From: Dehalococcoidia bacterium
GTDB taxonomy: Bacteria > Chloroflexota > Dehalococcoidia > GIF9 > AB-539-J10
Assembly (NCBI GenBank): GCA_029859145.1
Contig: JAOUDT010000060.1
Coordinates: forward strand, 1-7,128
Length of the DNA: 7,128 nt
Reading direction: 5' to 3'
Shown one piece after another: positions 5,744 to 7,128 of the stretch (position 1 is the first letter of the stretch; every line of letters starts with the position of its first letter). A program made the position numbers and the translations under genes. The notes under the pieces were generated by a model. The model searched no databases and was not told the origin of the DNA. It saw nothing but the letters and a program-made list of their open reading frames with translations.

Positions 5744-6187
5744 CTCCTCCAGCACCATACTGACCACTTCAGGAATTGCTTTTTCCACTTTGGGCGTGCA
5801 CTTCTCGCTGAAGCTGGTGATATCTTTTGCCTCCACAGCGAAAACAACTACTTTCTGGGGCATTGCTAGGTTGAGCATCTTCCCTAATTCCAGAGCGGTG
5901 ACCAGGTTTACTTGATGAGGTGAAGAAAAGCGCTTGGTGCAAGAGAAGTCCTCAGCCCCCATACGATATATCTGGCCCGGCCTCCCCTTCTCAGTTTGTA
6001 TAGCATCAATGATAATAGCCTTGTCGTAGCCGACAATGGAATCCAAAAGGCTAAGACCAGCTGCACTTGTTTCAGATACAGTCACCTGTGGACTTTTGAC
6101 TTGGCTTGCCACGTCGTGCGCCACCCGAATCCCTACACCATCATCGGAGAGGATAGGATTCCCCAGCCCTAAAACCAGGGTTTTCAT
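5732..6187 (-). CDS. [NiFe]-hydrogenase maturation protease (HycI/HybD family, peptidase M52)
   Basis: This endopeptidase cleaves the C-terminal peptide of a hydrogenase large subunit after nickel insertion. From ATG 6187 it has 151 residues. The three nickel-sensing ligands of the family are present: Asp16 in GLGNPILSDDGVG (Asp in HycI, Glu in HybD), Asp61 in IIIDAI and His91 in SSPHQVNLV. These positions line up closely with E. coli HycI (16, 62, 90). A TTG start at 6202 would add five residues; neither start has a good Shine-Dalgarno sequence, and I prefer the ATG because family members begin close to the KTLVLGLGN strand. It lies 22 bases after the large-subunit gene, on the same strand, so that subunit is the likely substrate. 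Its 3' end overlaps moaC by 12 bases tail to tail. Confidence 0.9.
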   Translation of the reverse strand: MKTLVLGLGNPILSDDGVGIRVAHDVASQVKSPQVTVSETSAAGLSLLDSIVGYDKAIIIDAIQTEKGRPGQIYRMGAEDFSCTKRFSSPHQVNLVTALELGKMLNLAMPQKVVVFAVEAKDITSFSEKCTPKVEKAIPEVVSMVLEELVS

Positions 6188-6209
6188 CTGGATCTGCGAC
6201 AATTTGCTG

Positions 6210-7128
6210 CTAGATGCCCTGGCTCAGTCTCTTGATTTCGTTGCCATGGACATCGTAGATGGTCACTTCCAGAGGCAGTTGGCCCGGCAAAGCGTGTGTA
6301 GCGCAGGACATACACGGGTCATAGGGACGCCAAGCCATTTCAATACGGTTAAGCAGGCCCTCAGTTATCTTTACTCCAGGCTTTATGAGGTCCTCGGCTG
6401 CTTTCTTAATTGACATAAACAAAGCGGCATAGTTATTGGTAGTGCCCACAATCAGGTTACACTTCTTTATCACCCCGTTCTCATCAGTTATGTAGTGATG
6501 GGTGAGAGTGCCTCTCGGCGCCTCCACGATGCCCACTCCTTCATCGGGTTTTGCCGTCGGTATGTTGCGAATATTCGGGCTGGTTATTTCCGGGTCCTTG
6601 CTGAGCTCCAGCAACCTTTCGGCAGCATAGAGAAGTTCAATAAGCCGTGCCCAGTGAGTTGCCAGAGTAAAATTGGCTGGTTTGCCTCCCAGAGTGGAGT
6701 ACATCTTTTCATATTCCGCCTGAGCTAGGGGCGTAGCCATCCCATCGGCAGCATTCAGCCGGGACAGAGGTGTAGCTCGATAGACTCCACTGTCTTTGCC
6801 GTCGACAAAACCCTTCCAGCCGATTTTCTTGAGATAGGGAAATTTGAGATATGTCCAGGGTTCGACTCGTTCAGCTATATGTTCCAGATATTCACGGGGA
6901 GCGTACTTGCATAACTCTTTGCCATCAGGGCCGACGACGCGAACTTTGCCATCATAAAAGTTGACCTTATTGTTTTTATCAACCAAGCCCATATTGTAGG
7001 ACTTCTGGACAAAGGTATCGCTCAGGATCATATCCAAGTAAGTTTTATTCTTCAGAACCACGTCGTCAAAGACTTTAAGTGTCAATTTGGCAAACTCTAC
7101 CGACGCTTTGGCTATTTCCTCTATTTTG
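6210..7128 (-). CDS. [NiFe]-hydrogenase large (alpha) subunit, group 3 type, N-terminus missing
   Basis: This is the catalytic subunit that carries the Ni-Fe site for hydrogen uptake or evolution. The frame is open at the right edge of the window. The TTG at 7085 is only an internal codon, since in-frame coding (KIEEIAKASVEFAKL) continues upstream. About 306 residues are visible, including FPYLKKIG, GVYRATPLSRLNAADGMATP, EAPRGTLTHHY and the C-terminal active-site motif DPCMSCATH (6294-6320). The N-terminal CxxC ligand motif is outside the window. After the motif's His there is a 27-residue extension beginning ALPGQLPLEV, which would be removed by the protease encoded directly downstream. The ATHALPGQLPLEV ending fits cytoplasmic group 3 enzymes (MvhA/VhuA, HoxH or group 3b alpha). 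Choosing between them needs the partner subunits beyond the edge. Confidence 0.9.
   Translation of the reverse strand, partial: KIEEIAKASVEFAKLTLKVFDDVVLKNKTYLDMILSDTFVQKSYNMGLVDKNNKVNFYDGKVRVVGPDGKELCKYAPREYLEHIAERVEPWTYLKFPYLKKIGWKGFVDGKDSGVYRATPLSRLNAADGMATPLAQAEYEKMYSTLGGKPANFTLATHWARLIELLYAAERLLELSKDPEITSPNIRNIPTAKPDEGVGIVEAPRGTLTHHYITDENGVIKKCNLIVGTTNNYAALFMSIKKAAEDLIKPGVKITEGLLNRIEMAWRPYDPCMSCATHALPGQLPLEVTIYDVHGNEIKRLSQGI

Noticed and set aside
6036..6413. Plus-strand open frame of 125 codons opposite the protease and hydrogenase genes.
   Set aside because: It is opposite two clearly conserved genes and shows no domain features of its own.

Overview
This window looks like a piece of a chromosome from an anaerobic, hydrogen-metabolising bacterium. 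The GC content is intermediate by eye. The contents are a tungstate-type ABC importer, the first two molybdopterin genes and a group 3 type [NiFe] hydrogenase. The mix, together with an L25/CTC ribosomal protein that has an acidic Ala/Glu tail, would fit an uncultured Chloroflexota member (Dehalococcoidia-like). That placement is an inference from gene content only.

Layout, left to right. Positions 1-332 (+) hold the C-terminal end of an RluA/RluD-type pseudouridine synthase. A good sigma70-type promoter at 375-403 then drives rplY (416-1108, +) with almost no leader. Next comes a gene-free stretch of about 400 bases (1109-1513). It contains an extended -10 promoter (1180-1188), a strongly structured RNA segment (about 1195-1345), a textbook intrinsic terminator (1343-1370) and a perfect Shine-Dalgarno sequence (1501-1508). 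This is the architecture of a riboswitch-controlled leader. Its position before tungstate and cofactor genes makes a molybdenum/tungsten-cofactor (Moco/Tuco) type riboswitch the leading hypothesis.

Downstream is a compact operon: tupA (1514-2437), tupB (2516-3202), tupC (3205-4311), moaA (4308-5285) and moaC (5288-5743). tupC and moaA overlap by four bases, and the moaA-moaC gap is 2 bases. TupABC would import tungstate. MoaA and MoaC turn GTP into cyclic pyranopterin monophosphate, the first intermediate of the cofactor that holds Mo or W. The operon therefore joins metal supply to pterin synthesis under one leader. The tupA start is odd: the codon correctly placed after the Shine-Dalgarno sequence is ACG, and the only canonical in-frame start (GTG, 1562) would cut off most of the lipoprotein signal peptide.

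The right end is on the minus strand and convergent with moaC, overlapping it by 12 bases. A [NiFe]-hydrogenase large subunit enters from the right edge (6210-7128, N-terminus missing). It is followed by its maturation protease (5732-6187). The large subunit still carries the C-terminal peptide that the protease would remove.

I found no mobile element, CRISPR array, tRNA or rRNA. Most genes are recognisable families. The leader RNA and the tupA start are the parts that deserve a closer look.
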